This document shows positions 25,308 through 37,840 of a DNA stretch of 64,000 nucleotides, one piece after another (the first letter of the stretch is position 1; every line of letters begins with the position of its first letter). Source of the DNA: Lumnitzera littorea (taxonomy: Eukaryota > Streptophyta > Magnoliopsida > Myrtales > Combretaceae); the NCBI GenBank assembly GCA_024138015.1, contig JAMXBB010000003.1, positions 72,094,302 to 72,158,301 on the forward strand, written 5' to 3'. Position numbers and translations under genes: made by a program. A model generated the notes under the pieces. It was not told the origin of the DNA. It did no database searches and saw only the letters and a list, made by a program, of their open reading frames with translations.

Positions 25308-28300
25308 TGTCATGATAGAACACCATACACCATATAAAGGTTGATGATCAAGCCCCTTGTCGATCATAAGCCCCCTATATGATGTACAAGGCTTCTTCTA
25401 CTCCTAGCTACTATCGATCACATAGACAAATAGTATCATAGCATAACAGTTATCTTTACAAATAAATTAGATATAATATTGAATTAAAGGTACGAAACAT
25501 AATGCTCCCAAAATGGTAATAGTAAAATAAGTAGTCTAAATGGCTACTAGAGGTATAGCTACATAGTTTAAAGAAATCTATAAAACTCTTAGTCAATACT
25601 AAGCAATTTTCTCCTTTACTCCACATTATCTCACAATTATGTCTTAGCTCAAGACTAACCTCAGGCATCTCATAACCCAACTTTGCGAAAAGATGACCTT
25701 GTAACAAAAGGTACCTAAGAGAGTATAAGCTTCTGCTTAGTGAGCCATTCCCTCCAACACACCTTATAAGTAATATATTTATAATCACTCATATGAATGC
25801 ATGTAATAAGCAATATGCCTAACAATACATGTAGTAGCATAGGAGCTGCATACAAATCAGAAATTTTGCTCTTGGTAATTAAGGTTGGAGATTATTGACT
25901 GACACAAACCATCAACCAGATTCTAGCACTTGGGTTTTTATCCTGAATTGTACCTATTGTGCTCAAATCAACTTATATACATATATATATTCATAAATAT
26001 ACTTACTAAGCACAAAACAAAATCCTTTTGAAAATTCCCAAATCTAACAGTATAGTGGCCATCATAGTCTATAGTTACACCCCTTAAGTGAAAGTCACAA
26101 AACGTAGCCTTAGCCAAATGATTAGCATCCCTTAGTGCCTAGTAAGCCCGCAAGTCAAGACAAAGACTCACTAAAATGGCATAATGTGCCTAACTAATCC
26201 CTTCAGGAGCTTCTACTCTTATGAGCCCTTTCCCACCTTTCACATAAGGTAGTAGTTGGTATGCATTATGATGCGATTTCATGCCATGCATGACTCATTC
26301 TATGTTCATAGCTAGATGACAACTTATGTCTAGTTACTTAGGTGATCAAACAGTTTCATACCATAACAACGATGTGAGAATCAATCATGCAAGCACTCCC
26401 AATTCATGTAATACCATTAAGTCATGCAAACAACCAAGAGTCTATACACAAGCATTCCCCATGCCCTTTGTACAACTGATTTAATCGTACTATTACTTTA
26501 GTGCAACTAAACTACAAACAAAAGTGAACATGAAATCATCAAGAGTCACTCTACCATGGCTACTAGTTATAATGATCTGGAGGTAGATCGTCACCAGGAT
26601 CAAAGTCCCCTTAACAATGTAAGAGTAATAACATAAGGATTTGATGTATTACAATGTTAACCTAAAGTTTTATTGAAGTTATATTTTTGACTTAACCCTA
26701 AATTTTTCCGATTAAGCTAAATCTTTAATCGAGCATAACTTTCTCATTTTAAATCCAATTTTTACGATCTTATAGTTGATTTCTATCATTTTTGAGTGTA
26801 CTTTCATGTGGTGTGATTAGATTGAGGAGATGGGGCTTATAATTCTAATCATTGGTAAAAAAAATAGCATCCCTAAGGTTTAGGCTTCCTCTTGAGCTTA
26901 AATTTGTTATTAGACCTTTTACTACTTTATGAAATTATTAAGGCTAAGGCTTGGGCTTGGGCTTAGGTTTGGGACTTCTTTTTTGGCTTAAATACTTTGT
27001 TAAGGTCAATTTTTCCTTTATCATTTTTGGCTTTATTACTATCTTGTACTTCTTGAACTTCTAAGTAGCTTATATGGTCAAAGATGGGCCTATTTCGTGT
27101 ATTAATAATGCTTATCACTTTGTTAGGGTTGGTGGAGTTTAATGTGGGCTTTCTATGGGCTTTAAGACATCTTTTACTTAAGGTCATCTTGCTAGCCAAA
27201 AAGTTTCATAAGGCTTGGTTAAGAGTTTTAGGCTTGTCTTATGAGTTTTGGGCTCAGTTTGGAGCTTTAGGCCCTCAACACTTATCCTACTAGTCTTGGT
27301 TGGTCTTCTCACTTTGTTTACAACCTTCTTAGGTATTTTTAAGTGGATTAAATACTATTTATAGATCTGGTGAGTTTGGTCCTTTAGCCTCCTAAACTTA
27401 TTTTTCAATCTAGCTACTTGTTTCCTTAAGCTTATATGCTAAACCAATGCTTTACACTTACTTATACTTTTAACTTATGCTAGTTTTATTCTTTGTAAGT
27501 TGATCATTTTAGCAAAATATTAAGTGGAAAATATAGAACATGATTTTTCTTTTAGGTGCAAGCTTTAGGTTAAGCTTCTATGTGATGATTTCTACTAAAA
27601 CTTCATGTAATGATTTTTCAAACACTTAAGGTTGATTTGATGCATGGGAAACTTAATATAAGTGAAGATAACACTTGGCTAAGGTCCAAACACTACATGT
27701 CCAGAATCTTAAGGAATGTTCATGAGCTTATTTTTATGGTTTTCTCAAGTCATAAGGCTATACTATGAGCAATATATTGGTATATACTAAGAGGAGAATA
27801 AGTTTAGGCCACTCAAGTTCTACCATTTCCGAAGAAAACTTCAAGAAGTTCATATTTGACCTAGCTAAGAGAAGTCCTAAAATACATGAGAACTTTACAT
27901 AAACAAGAAATGATATCCTAAACATGGTGTTTTAAAAACATTTTTTAATAAAGCTTACTCCACTAAGTGTAAGGGTGATTGTTGACACCTCCTTAAGTCC
28001 CCTTTGCTCTTGTTTTTCTTCCTTTCCCCCTTAATGACCCTTAACTCTTTGAAACCTATGTTCTTGAGTGTTTGTTGGTTCTCTAAAGTTTCCTCAAATG
28101 TTAGTGTATATGATGGTCCTAGTGTATCTTCCTAGATAGGCAAAAGTTGTAAGCAAACAAGGTATGTGTGGCATGAGATTTATATATTTGTGGGGTGGTG
28201 AAGTAGTGTATGTGGGTAGTTTTAGTTTCTTTGTTTTGAAGTGTAGTATGTCTTGAAAAGAGAAGAAAATAAGTGAGGGTTTTGAAGGGTTTCTTAGCCG

Positions 28301-29323
28301 ATTCAAACTAAGGTTTTTTAGTCTCCATCTTGTCATTTCCTTGATGTGTAATAGGGGATGGGGTATTGTCATGTCATCTTCAGTTTTAGTTTAGTCTAAA
28401 AATGGGTAAGTCACCTTTTTCCTTAAATGGTATATCTTGTAGAGAATAGAAATTGTCTTATCCAACACATGGGAGTTTGTTAAGGGTTTAAGTCAACTAG
28501 TTTCACACTCTTGACTTTAGCTTGTTTAAACTTAATTTAGGAGGGAAATTGGGTTAGAGATGGCCCGTTTTGAACTTCACATGTGGCTCTCCAATTTCTA
28601 CCCTTGATTAACCAAATTGACTACCTTATGCAAGTAACTAAGCTAGGGTTTAGTTCGTAAATATTTCCTCACTTCAAATTGGTTTTCATACTAGGTTATA
28701 AGTAACTTAGGATTGGTTCGAGCTCAGTTAAGTTAAGGCATCCGATGTAGGGTTCTTAAGTGTTCAACTTAATAGTCAAATTTTCGATCGATTGTTTAAG
28801 GTTTTGAGAAGCTTGAAAGTTCTCATTACATGTTAGGGTTTAGGGTTTTAGTAAGTTAGGTTTTGTTGTTACATTTTAAGATTTTCAAATGTTCAAGTTA
28901 GTATCAAGGTTCTTGATCTTTTTATTTTAGGGTTTTCATAAACTCAAGAGTATTCTACTATACTTAGGAGTTTAGGGTTTTGAGTATTTTCTAGGATTGA
29001 TGTTGACTTTAGAGTTCTCAGGTTGAATTGTAATTATGAAGTCAATTATTACGAGTATGACTTTTATATCAAGCTTGATTCTTAGTTTGGTTGATCCTCT
29101 AAAATAACCAAAGGGCATTTCTAATTACTTAATTTGTTACTTAGAAATTACAGGGTTTGCAGAAGTACTTGTTTACACTTAATGAATTATTTTTACTATA
29201 CGTTTAGGTTTTTCTCATTACTTTTGGGTTTTAAGTAATTTATTAGGGTCTTATGGTCATTTTAGGGTTTCTCACATATTAGGTTTTTTAGGTTTTATGC
29301 ATACAATTTGGGTTTTAGGGTCA
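25308..29323 (-). mobile_element. LTR-like copy B of the same family, right end uncertain
   Basis: It starts TGTCATGATAG at 25308, seven bases past the end of A. The stretch 26690-26830 (TAACTTTCTCATTTTAAATCC, CTTATAGTTGATTTC) aligns with 23330-23420 in A and with the reverse complement of the 35840-35900 region, so orientation is minus. A possible right end is near 29323, where GGGTCA is followed by AACCTT and the left flank is TACCTT; this is weak. The last kilobase (28640-29470) is rich in AGGGTTT. No coding sequence is seen. Confidence 0.45.
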
Positions 29324-29796
29324 AACCTTCTTTAAGGTTTTCAATCTTCTTATTTAGGGCCTTTGACATATTAATTAGGGTTTTGTCTTCTTATTTAAGG
29401 TTTTGTTCATTATATTCTGTAGGGTTCTAGAGATTATCCATTAACTCTCTCTTGATTGACATTCGATTGAGCTTTAAAACCTACAGGGTTTATAGTGCAA
29501 TTGTAATTTTCTCATCACATCACAATTATCAACTTTTCTTAAGGTTGTAGCTTCAATATACTTATACACAATCATAGTTCTAGACTTTCTCATATAAGTT
29601 TTCTTATCCATTTCTTTTCATTGTACAAGGCCTTACTTTCAAGTCTATGAGCCCTTTATCATACTCTTTTTGCACTATAGGGTTCAAGTAGCAATAATGA
29701 CTATTTTGCCTTTCATTAATTAGTTTTTTTTTTTCCTTTTTTTAATCAACTTTGCAAAATCTTTTATACTTCGCCAAGCTAACTAAACTGATAGAA

Positions 29797-30639
29797 ATTA
29801 AGTTACTAGGCCTTTAACCTACAGCCAAGCTCAAGGACTAGAGGGACTAACGAGACGAATCCTCCTACTTTAGCCAACTTCTACTGAAGTCGAGTTACTC
29901 CTTGCTATCAATCAACTCTATATGCCAAGCCATATGACTACCTACCTCTCAAAAATTGTGTGCTAACTTGAAGAGTGCCTTGACAACAACTAAACCTCTC
30001 TCACCTGCTCAGTTATGTTCGAGTCAATCACTTGCTTAGCATCATTCTTTTCGAGAGGCCGAGAGAGCTGCCTTGCACTAATTCTCAACCACTCCTGTTC
30101 GGATGAACCCATGCATACCTGAAACTCCTACTCAACCTCCTAACTAGCTTATACTACTTTGTCTGCATCTTCCAACACCAATACATTACTACCACGTATC
30201 TGGGACCACTTGTAGAATTTGCTACTCTAATCATTGCTCTTTCTATAAATATTCATTTTTATCCTTTGTATACTTTATACATTACTTCTTTAAAATAATA
30301 TCCTTTTTCTCTTTTTTTCCTTTTAGGTAAGTTGCCACACACGATCAGATTCATCATTTAATACAGTAGATATTCTTCCTCTTGTAAACATTGATAGTTT
30401 ACTCTTATTTCACTTTTATCTTAAACCTTTAAGCAAGGCTAAGTGGCAAGTAACCTCACCGGACCAACTCGTACGTCATATCGAGCTGTGCCATGAGTCC
30501 TTGAAAGTTTCATTGGTGCGTCATATCTTTTGAAACTGTTCATGGGTTTTACTTACTTTTCATTTATTTTTTTTTCCGTTCGCGTGTTTCCCATCACCCT
30601 TTTTAGGCTTTCAGCAAGCTTAGATCCATCCCTGCGACA
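29797..30639 (+). mobile_element. 3' end fragment of the left-edge gypsy family (pol tail, UTR, LTR)
   Basis: This is a second copy of 1533-2354. It begins inside the last pol codons (AGGCCTTTAACC matching AAACCTTTGACT), then follows the same untranslated region. The LTR runs from TGCCTTGCAC at 30069 to CCCTGCGACA at 30639. Shared blocks include CTCTATATGCCAA, AATTTGCTACTCTAATCATTGCT and AAGGCTAAGTGGCAAGTAACC. Everything upstream of the pol tail is missing, so it is a 5'-truncated fragment. Confidence 0.7.
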
Positions 30640-31020
30640 AACCTTGTCTATTCTTGGCTGTGGTACGCATCATAAACCATTTACCCTAATCCTTGAGCCT
30701 CATACTTACAATTCTAAAGCAATTTTTTATCTTCCATTTCAACTTCTTTATACTCATATCTAACCTAGTTGCTTCAGGCACTTACTACTTTACATTTTGT
30801 ATTATTTTTTTCACTTCAATGCTTACTATTGTTAAGCTAATCCTACCTATTGCTTAGCTTCTATATCATGAACTTAATATGCTTGGTTCTGAACATCCCT
30901 AACTTTATCTTCTATAATATCTTTTGTTTTCCCAATCTTTCACATTCCTTTTATTTGAATTTACTCTTGTGTTATAACTCACCTACCATCCTTACCAGGT
31001 TATACCTTTATCATAGTTAC

Positions 31021-33287
31021 TGTCAAACCCGAAATTTTCATTTTCCTAAATTTTAATTTGTAGTAAACTCAACCCACTTAGCATAAATTGCTCAGTAAAA
31101 ATTACGAAAAATATCATTTTTCTAAAAAAAAAGTTCAAGACAAAATTAGAAAAAAAAACTCATTAATACTAAACAAAATTTACATAGGTGGAATAACCTT
31201 AACCTAGTTATTAGTTCAAGATTTCTTAGGAAAATTGTTATTTAAAGAAAAAAACCAAGGAATTCTAGACTCGAGAGCTAACTTATTTAAAACCAAGTTA
31301 GTTTCCATATAAGAACTTTCTAAAAGAATTCAAAAGGCCTTAATTTTAAATTCCATTCTTTTACAAAGTAAAATAATGGTAAGAAATAAACGATCACCTT
31401 TTACAATAGCTAAGAGAATTTATTAGCACTTACAAGGAAAAATAAATAAATAAACGAACAAGGAAAGAAAAAAAAAATTGTTCTATACCCTCAGGGAAAA
31501 GGGAAAAAAAAATTTTTTTAGGGGCCACTTGAAGTATCTATATATCCGCTAATCAAAATTAAGCTATACGTAGTTCTTTACGAAAAATATAATGAGTTAG
31601 TTGCTTTTAATTTTTTTTTTAAATGGTCAGGGTTATGTTTTAATTAATTTAATTTATTTAAGAAAATTCTAAAAATTTTTTCTAATTTGGAGTCTTATTT
31701 ATTTTGGGGAAATTCTAAAAAATGTCCTAATTTGAAAAAAGGGTTGATTAATTTTTTTTTTTTTATAAAATAATGTTTCTAAATGGTTAAACCTTTTTTT
31801 TTCTGTAAAAGTGAAGAAAAAGCTTTTTGTTTTTTGAAAAAAAAAAAAGAAACAAAAGATTTAAAAAAAAATTCTACAAAAAAGGAAATACCTAAAGGCA
31901 AAATAGGTTTTTTTACTAATTAATTAATTTATTTGTTATATAATAAAACAAAATTTAAAAAATGAAGAAAAGGGGGGTTGTACTTGATTTGCGTGCAGGT
32001 CAATTTGGAGCTTATATCCAGGTTGGTTGCTTCGGGTCAGGTCGGGTCGAGCTCCATTGTAGAAACTAGGTTACACAAGGTTCAATTCCAGTAGCTGCTT
32101 AAGGTGATTCCTACTAAATCTTCAACCAAAATGAGCGAGAGAGGTGTCTCTTACGTGTTTCTTATTGGACTTAAGGGAGGTAGAACTAGTGCTATGGCCA
32201 ACAGTAGCCGTTTATGGTGTTTTCCAAAATCCGCTGTAGTAAGGGGGTTGTGTACGTAAGGGAAAGTGGTTGCTGGGCATGTTTGGGTAGCTAGGGTAGA
32301 TGCTTTAAGTTGTGGTGAGTGTATGTATGTAGCTAGTGTTGCTCGTGTTAGTAAAGGATGGGGGTTGTATGACTTAAGGTAGCAATGGCTTAGGGCTTTA
32401 TGGCGATAGTTTGGTAGGATGCCTAAGGGTCGCGGTAGCTTAAGTAGGTGGTGATGTTCAAAAGCTTGGAACGTAAGGAGTCTCTTAGAAGTAACAATTT
32501 CACTTAAATAGCCTCAAATTCACATAGAATCTAGAGAGAAAGTCGTGTACAGTAGAGTGAGAAAGTTTATGTTTAAGTGAGATGGAGTGATTTCCAATTG
32601 TCCTTTTTTTTTTTTCTTTTCCAATGCAACTAGAAGACTATTATTTATAGTTTTGGAGCTTAAATTGAACTTGGAAGGTCCAATTATGAAAGATTGAGAT
32701 GATCGAGCCAAAGGATGTTCTTGCTCAATTTACTTTTGGAAACATGGAAAGACATAGATTAATTATAAGCAGTTGCTAAGATGTCATTGAATGTCAATTA
32801 TAACTCGGATTTGCTCATTCTAGCCCAAAAAGGATCAAATTTTGCATAATTCATCTAACCACATTTTTTTTCCATTTTTAAGCTTGAATTAATTTGTGAT
32901 TTAGATGAATTAAGATGCATTTTTGGTACCTATTATTAGTATTCTATGTGTACCAAAAACCTCAAATTTGTGTTGATATCTCAAGATTTATAGCTGGAAA
33001 ATGGGTTGAAAGTATGGGATGCAGAAGGGAAGTTTCCCTTATAACTTCTAGAAAGAGTGAGTTTTACAGAAAAATAAAAGAGGAAGGAGATGGTTTGAGT
33101 AAGCGCACATCACATGGGGGCTACGTGATTTACATGCCTTATTCAAAAAACAAATTGTAGGTGCTAAAGTGCCTGCATACTTAGTTTGTTATCAAGGCTT
33201 CAACTTCGATTTATGTAGACTAAGTCTTGTACCTAGTTTAGCTTAATCCTTTTTTTTTTTAATAAAATAAATAAAAATAACACTACA
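31021..33287 (+). mobile_element. Family F copy 3, right end uncertain
   Basis: It begins TGTCAAACCCG at 31021 and follows the same order of blocks as the copies at 8531 and 14950: ACATAGGTGGAATAACC, GAGCTAACTTATTTAAAACC, then GTATCTATATATCCGCTAATC and ACGTAGTTCTTTACG. A TATTTATAG near 32642 may be the TATA box. The right end is set at CACTACA (33287) only by analogy with the other ends. No matching duplication of the left flank GTTAC was found. No coding sequence is seen. Confidence 0.5.
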
Positions 33288-33996
33288 CCTAAGCCTAACC
33301 TGAATTACATGAATCACATACATACTAAACTAAGCAAGAGCATCTCAAAGGAACAAGCAACCTCAAACAAGAATCAATTTGAAACTCCTAAAAGTGCTCC
33401 AATAAGTTGACTAAGGCTAAGGTTAAATGGCCTATGGATTAGATAAGACCTAAAAAGGGATGAGGGTTGTGTGTCTTACAAGTTGGCTAACACTATAGGT
33501 AGGACGTTTAATGCAAATGCAATGTTTTGAAAAACTATCTTCTCTTTGTGCTAATGAGTATGGAAGTACTTACCCAATTTAGTTAATAGTGCCCAAATAG
33601 CTAAGTCTTTCTTTAAGAAGTCCAATCAAAACCGATGGTTCAACCTTCAGAAATTCATTCTGATCTTAAAGCATACAAAGTCTTGCAATTAAGGAAAGTG
33701 TCCTGACACTTAAAATGCTATGGAAAGGTTTTGTCTTAGATTCTTGGCCCCATATATCTTCAAATTCTCAATTGAACTACCCCTTAACTTTCCTTGACTA
33801 AACTTAAGCTTTTTATATTTTCACTACATAATATTGATCTGTCATGAGGTGTTTGCTTCTTTTGAGTGTGGCCTTATCCTAAAAAATAGAAAATGGATCT
33901 CCTCTATTGGGAAAGGTAAATCGTAATAAAGCATTTAGAGAGTTCATATTAGTTATCATTATTCTAAGGGATGTGCTTATCTTCTCTCATGTTTAC

Positions 33997-34775
33997 TGTT
34001 ATGGCAGCGAGTCTCGAACCAGAATAGGTATTTGGGGTTCAAGTGGGTATGAAGAGTAGGAAGTAAAATGAGAGGTTTAGATGATGAATATGTATGGATA
34101 TCATGCACCAAGACATAAACATAATTAGCGGTTTGAGCTTGAAATAGGGTTTGATACAACTCACAAATACTAAATGTCACTCAAGATTCAAATGAAGGTT
34201 AAATGTAACTCATTAACCAACTCAAATGAAGGGTTTACCACAATCTTAGAATTAAGATTGATAAGAACACAAGAAAGGTTAAAGAGTTACTTAGCATTCG
34301 ATAATTCAACAAATGCAAGCTTTAAGAGCTAAGTTTAAGCTTGCTCGAAAAAGGAAAGTTCCAAGTGTAGGAATATTATTTTGTTTGATAATAATTGTTT
34401 TTCTGTTAATTACAAATGTTATTATATATAGCAAGTCCTAAACCCTAGTAGCAAAACTGTAAATAATGTATAAGGCCTTAAACCCTAAAGAATGGTCCCA
34501 TAAATAAAATAAAGAAAACATGTACAAGAATACAAAACTGTATGTTTAATAGAAGAAGTTGACATGCAGTCACTCGGCCTATCTTAGAAGGAGTAAGATC
34601 CGAATTGGACGAGGGTAGCAATTGGATGTTTGGGTATGAGGAAGAGTCTCTGAAGTTTTGCAGTGCTTGGCCAAGATAACCAAAAGGTCGGCCCACAATT
34701 GTCAAGTACTAGAATTTGTTGGTACTAGACTCTTCATGTCGTGCTGAATGGTTCTTTAGTCTTGAGTATATCCTA
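33997..34775 (-). mobile_element. Truncated LTR of family D
   Basis: It aligns with the paired LTRs at 56058-57032 and 59152-60114. Shared blocks are ATCATGCACCAAGACATAAAC, AACTAAATGTCACTCA-type text, GGGTTTACCACAATCTTA, AATGCAAGCTTTAAGAGCT and CTAAACCC...AAAGAATG. The last ~200 bases of the family LTR are missing. It lies at the left end of, or within, the A/B-family LTR that follows. Confidence 0.65.
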
Positions 34776-36221
34776 GGACTATAAAGTAAAATAAAGTAGG
34801 ATAAGTTGAAATAATGCATGAACTTGGCTAATTGATTAGAGTATTAACATAACATGTACTGAAGTTAAGTAACAAGTAGGTTTTAGTATCAAACCATCAA
34901 GAAAAGCTCTAATCCATGCTTCTTCATGCATGCTGCCCCCCTCCTTGGCATGTATTAATCTTGTTTTCACATTGTAATGTAGTAATAATAGCTTAAAACA
35001 AGTAGACATGTGATTTAGATCAAGGAAACACAATAGGATAGTGTTGTATGGAAAAGTGGAAGAAACTTTAGAAAACCTTACTTAGCTACCACTATTGATG
35101 GGCTTAACAAGCTATAAATTTTGATTAATTAGTGTAATGATATGATTAATTTGTGTAAAGCATGATTTAAGATATAATTAATCAAGTTAAGTTAGATAAT
35201 GTTAAGTTAATAGCCTAAACAAGTTTAGTTAGCAATTAGGGCATTTAGAATATGATCAAAAACCCAATAAGTGAAAGGAACTAGATCTAAATCCTAAATG
35301 AAAATGTACCTATCTTAGGGCTTTTAGTAGGCTTAGGCCCAAAATAACAAATAGGATTAGGTTTAAGGCCTTCAAGTGTAAGTTAAGCTCAAAAACCCTT
35401 AAAAAGATTAAAAATAAAACCCAATAACATTAGGACCAGGTCCGACTCCTAAGTTAATGAGCTTATAAAATAATATATAAAAGTCCCATTAAGTCCAAAA
35501 GCTCATCAAAGCCACCCCTTATCAACCATTTAATGAGATAAGACTTAAAACTAGCAAAAAGGGCCCATTTAGGCCCATAAGAATAAAATTAAAGGCTAAA
35601 TTAAAAGTTATGGAATTTGGACTAAAACTTAAACTTATAATTCTTAAGTAAAAGCCCAAAAGACTAAGCATAAGGCCTAACAACCAAAAATTAAGTCCTA
35701 AGCCCAAAGCTCGATACTAAGCCCAAACCCTAAAGTAGTCAATCTAACAACTTTGACCAATTAAATCGTTTAACCCAATCGAATCCATGAAAGTCCAAAT
35801 ACCTTAAAAGGACCTTACCAAATGAAAGAATACTAGAAAACAATGAAAATCAACTATAAGAACATTAAAAACATTCTTAAAACGAAGAATTCATAGGTAA
35901 AATATGAAAGTAATAAAAACGAGATGTTTAGGACGAGAAGGAGTAGATAGATAGTATAAAGTAAAATACTTATGTACTTTGATTATAATCTTCAAGTGAC
36001 ATAAACCTAAAGATTGAATTGATTGAAGACTATTGGGACTACTAGATTCTAAGGCTGACCAACTCCTATCTTATCTTGTATTTTCTTGTAATGTAATGTA
36101 CTTACATTTGATAACTAAAGTTTTGCAACTTTTGACTTACAAAGCAGTCTTTATATAATAGGTATACATATGATATGAAAATTTTAGATAATCTTATTAG
36201 ACCCTTTTTTAGGGCGTTACA
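34776..36221 (+). mobile_element. 5' LTR (copy C) of the A/B gypsy family, internally shortened
   Basis: The 3' end GGGCGTTACA at 36221 is followed at once by a primer-binding site, which fixes strand and terminus. About 34910-36100 aligns with the reverse complement of about 22960-24300. Examples are CATGTGATTTAGATCAAGGAA, AAATTTTGATTAATTA and ATAATCTTCAAGTGACATAAACC. Compared with A, roughly 0.9-1 kb of the 3' half is missing. The 5' end is obscured by the family D fragment. Confidence 0.65.
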
Positions 36222-36224
36222 AAG

Positions 36225-36236
36225 TGATATCAGAAC
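36225..36236 (+). other. Primer-binding site, tRNA-iMet type
   Basis: TGATATCAGAAC matches TGGTATCAGAGC, the usual initiator-methionine tRNA complement in plant gypsy elements, at 10 of 12 bases. It lies three bases after the LTR end. Confidence 0.7.
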
Positions 36237-36399
36237 TCTAAGCTATTAGAAAAAGGATTAGCATACCAAGTCTTAGACTCTAGGGTTACATATATTTATC
36301 TATTTCTATTTATTACCTTAGAATCTTTCACAAACACCACTAAATACTCAAACCTTTTACCTAACACTATAAGGGTTACACCTAATAAGAAAAAGGGCA

Positions 36400-37260
36400 A
36401 TAGTGGAACCATGGAGAATTAGCAAGAAATTGTATGAAATTTTAAGATGGTTCAAGAGATAACTCACTTCTAATGTTGCCCAGCTATAAGTTAATATTCA
36501 TGGAGTTGCTAGTGGAAAAGTGGGCATAACATGTGCAAATGAATTGAATCGGATTTAATTGAAGGATGGCAACACCTAATAAAGTGGTTATACCTAATGT
36601 GATATTGGGTGATTTGGATAAATGAACTACAAGATGATGCTAACATGAAGCAAAAATGTGTTATTAGGATCATGGATAACACAAATGAATAGGGTTACCA
36701 CATGACACCAAGAGACTAAGATGGGTTAGATCATACGAAGGATATACCAAAGGAACTAGAACCATCAAGAAAGAAGTTTCTCAACTTTGTTCAAGCAAAT
36801 AGCTTCTTTATCGGAAAGGAAAATGACCCTTATAAGACAAAAGATTGGTTGGCTCGAGTTGAGCCATCATTTGAGGCTTATGAGATACCTGAAGCCTTGA
36901 GGTTGACCTATGGTACCTTCATGTTGCAACATAGTGCCAAAGTGTGGTAGAATTCCAAGAAAAGAGCCTTGCCTCAAACCATCACTTATAGTGATTTTAG
37001 AAGATAATTTCAAAAGGAATATAACCTAAACTTAAAAGGAAAAAGGTAGATTAGGGAATTAGGGTCATCATTTGGTAAGTGCAGGACAAAGAAGCCTTTT
37101 AAAGTGAAATGTTGGAAATGTAGCCAAGAGCATTGCTCAAGAAATTGCTCGTGATTACAACATAAGTGTTATTATTATGGGAAGACTAGGCACAAGTACA
37201 AGCAGTGCCCCATCTAGAGTAAGGTATGTTACAATTATAAAAATCATTGATAGGTCTTTC
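36400..37260 (+). pseudogene. Decayed gypsy gag with zinc knuckles
   Basis: Broken frames after the primer-binding site read as a gag polyprotein. A capsid-like stretch lies at about 36760-37060. A zinc-knuckle region follows at about 37100-37240: CWKCSQEHCSRNC, then CYYYGKTRHKYKQC, then CYNYKNH. The first knuckle lacks one residue and the second has Tyr for the second Cys. Stops are frequent. No protease, reverse transcriptase or integrase follows before the next repeat, so the element is truncated. Confidence 0.65.
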
Positions 37261-37670
37261 TAAGTGCCCTTAAAAGTAAGCCACATAAAAGATAACCAAG
37301 TAACCTTTCAAGGAACTTTATGTAATAAGCTCAAATAATATAAGTGGACAATGTAATTCAAAAGGAAATTGTATGAACTTACCATAATGATTGGGAAGTA
37401 GTAATAATAGTGAACATTATGCGTTGTAGAAGTCTGATGGTTTATATATATATATATGATTGCTCGGCGTAGAATTAAGAATTAATGTCCCATGTATGCA
37501 AGTAATGTAAGCCCTAAATATAAGCCAAGTAACTGTAAGATCAAGATCGAACTTAGTATATAAAGTTTAGGGCGATTGGCTAAAGGATTCGACTAACCCC
37601 ATAAATTTGAATTTAAGAAAATAAATAACAAAATAAAATAATATAAAAATTTTAAATTTTAAGTATATTA

Positions 37671-37719
37671 TTTGTTAATTATCAGAAATGCGTAAAATTC
37701 ATTCCGATAACTAACAAAT
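37671..37719. repeat. Short inverted repeat (hairpin)
   Basis: The arm 37671-37690 pairs with 37700-37719 with few mismatches around a 9-base loop. The region is AT-rich. It may be the end of an unrecognised element. The surrounding DNA 37261-37840 shows no gene. Confidence 0.5.
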
Positions 37720-37840
37720 CATTAAAGATAAATTATATGTACACTAAAAATCATAGAATAACCTAAATAATATTTAGGAGTATTTACTTGTACTTCATAT
37801 GTATTTACATGTAGGTAAAAACACACGAAATTACCTAAAT

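Noticed and set aside
25456..25788. 110-codon minus-strand open frame in LTR B
   Set aside because: It lies inside a repeat and has no recognisable domain.
25308..27327. A short version of LTR B ending at 27322 (ACA followed by ACCTT)
   Set aside because: The left flank is ACCTT, so the duplication would fit, but sequence related to LTR A seems to continue beyond this point; kept only as an alternative.
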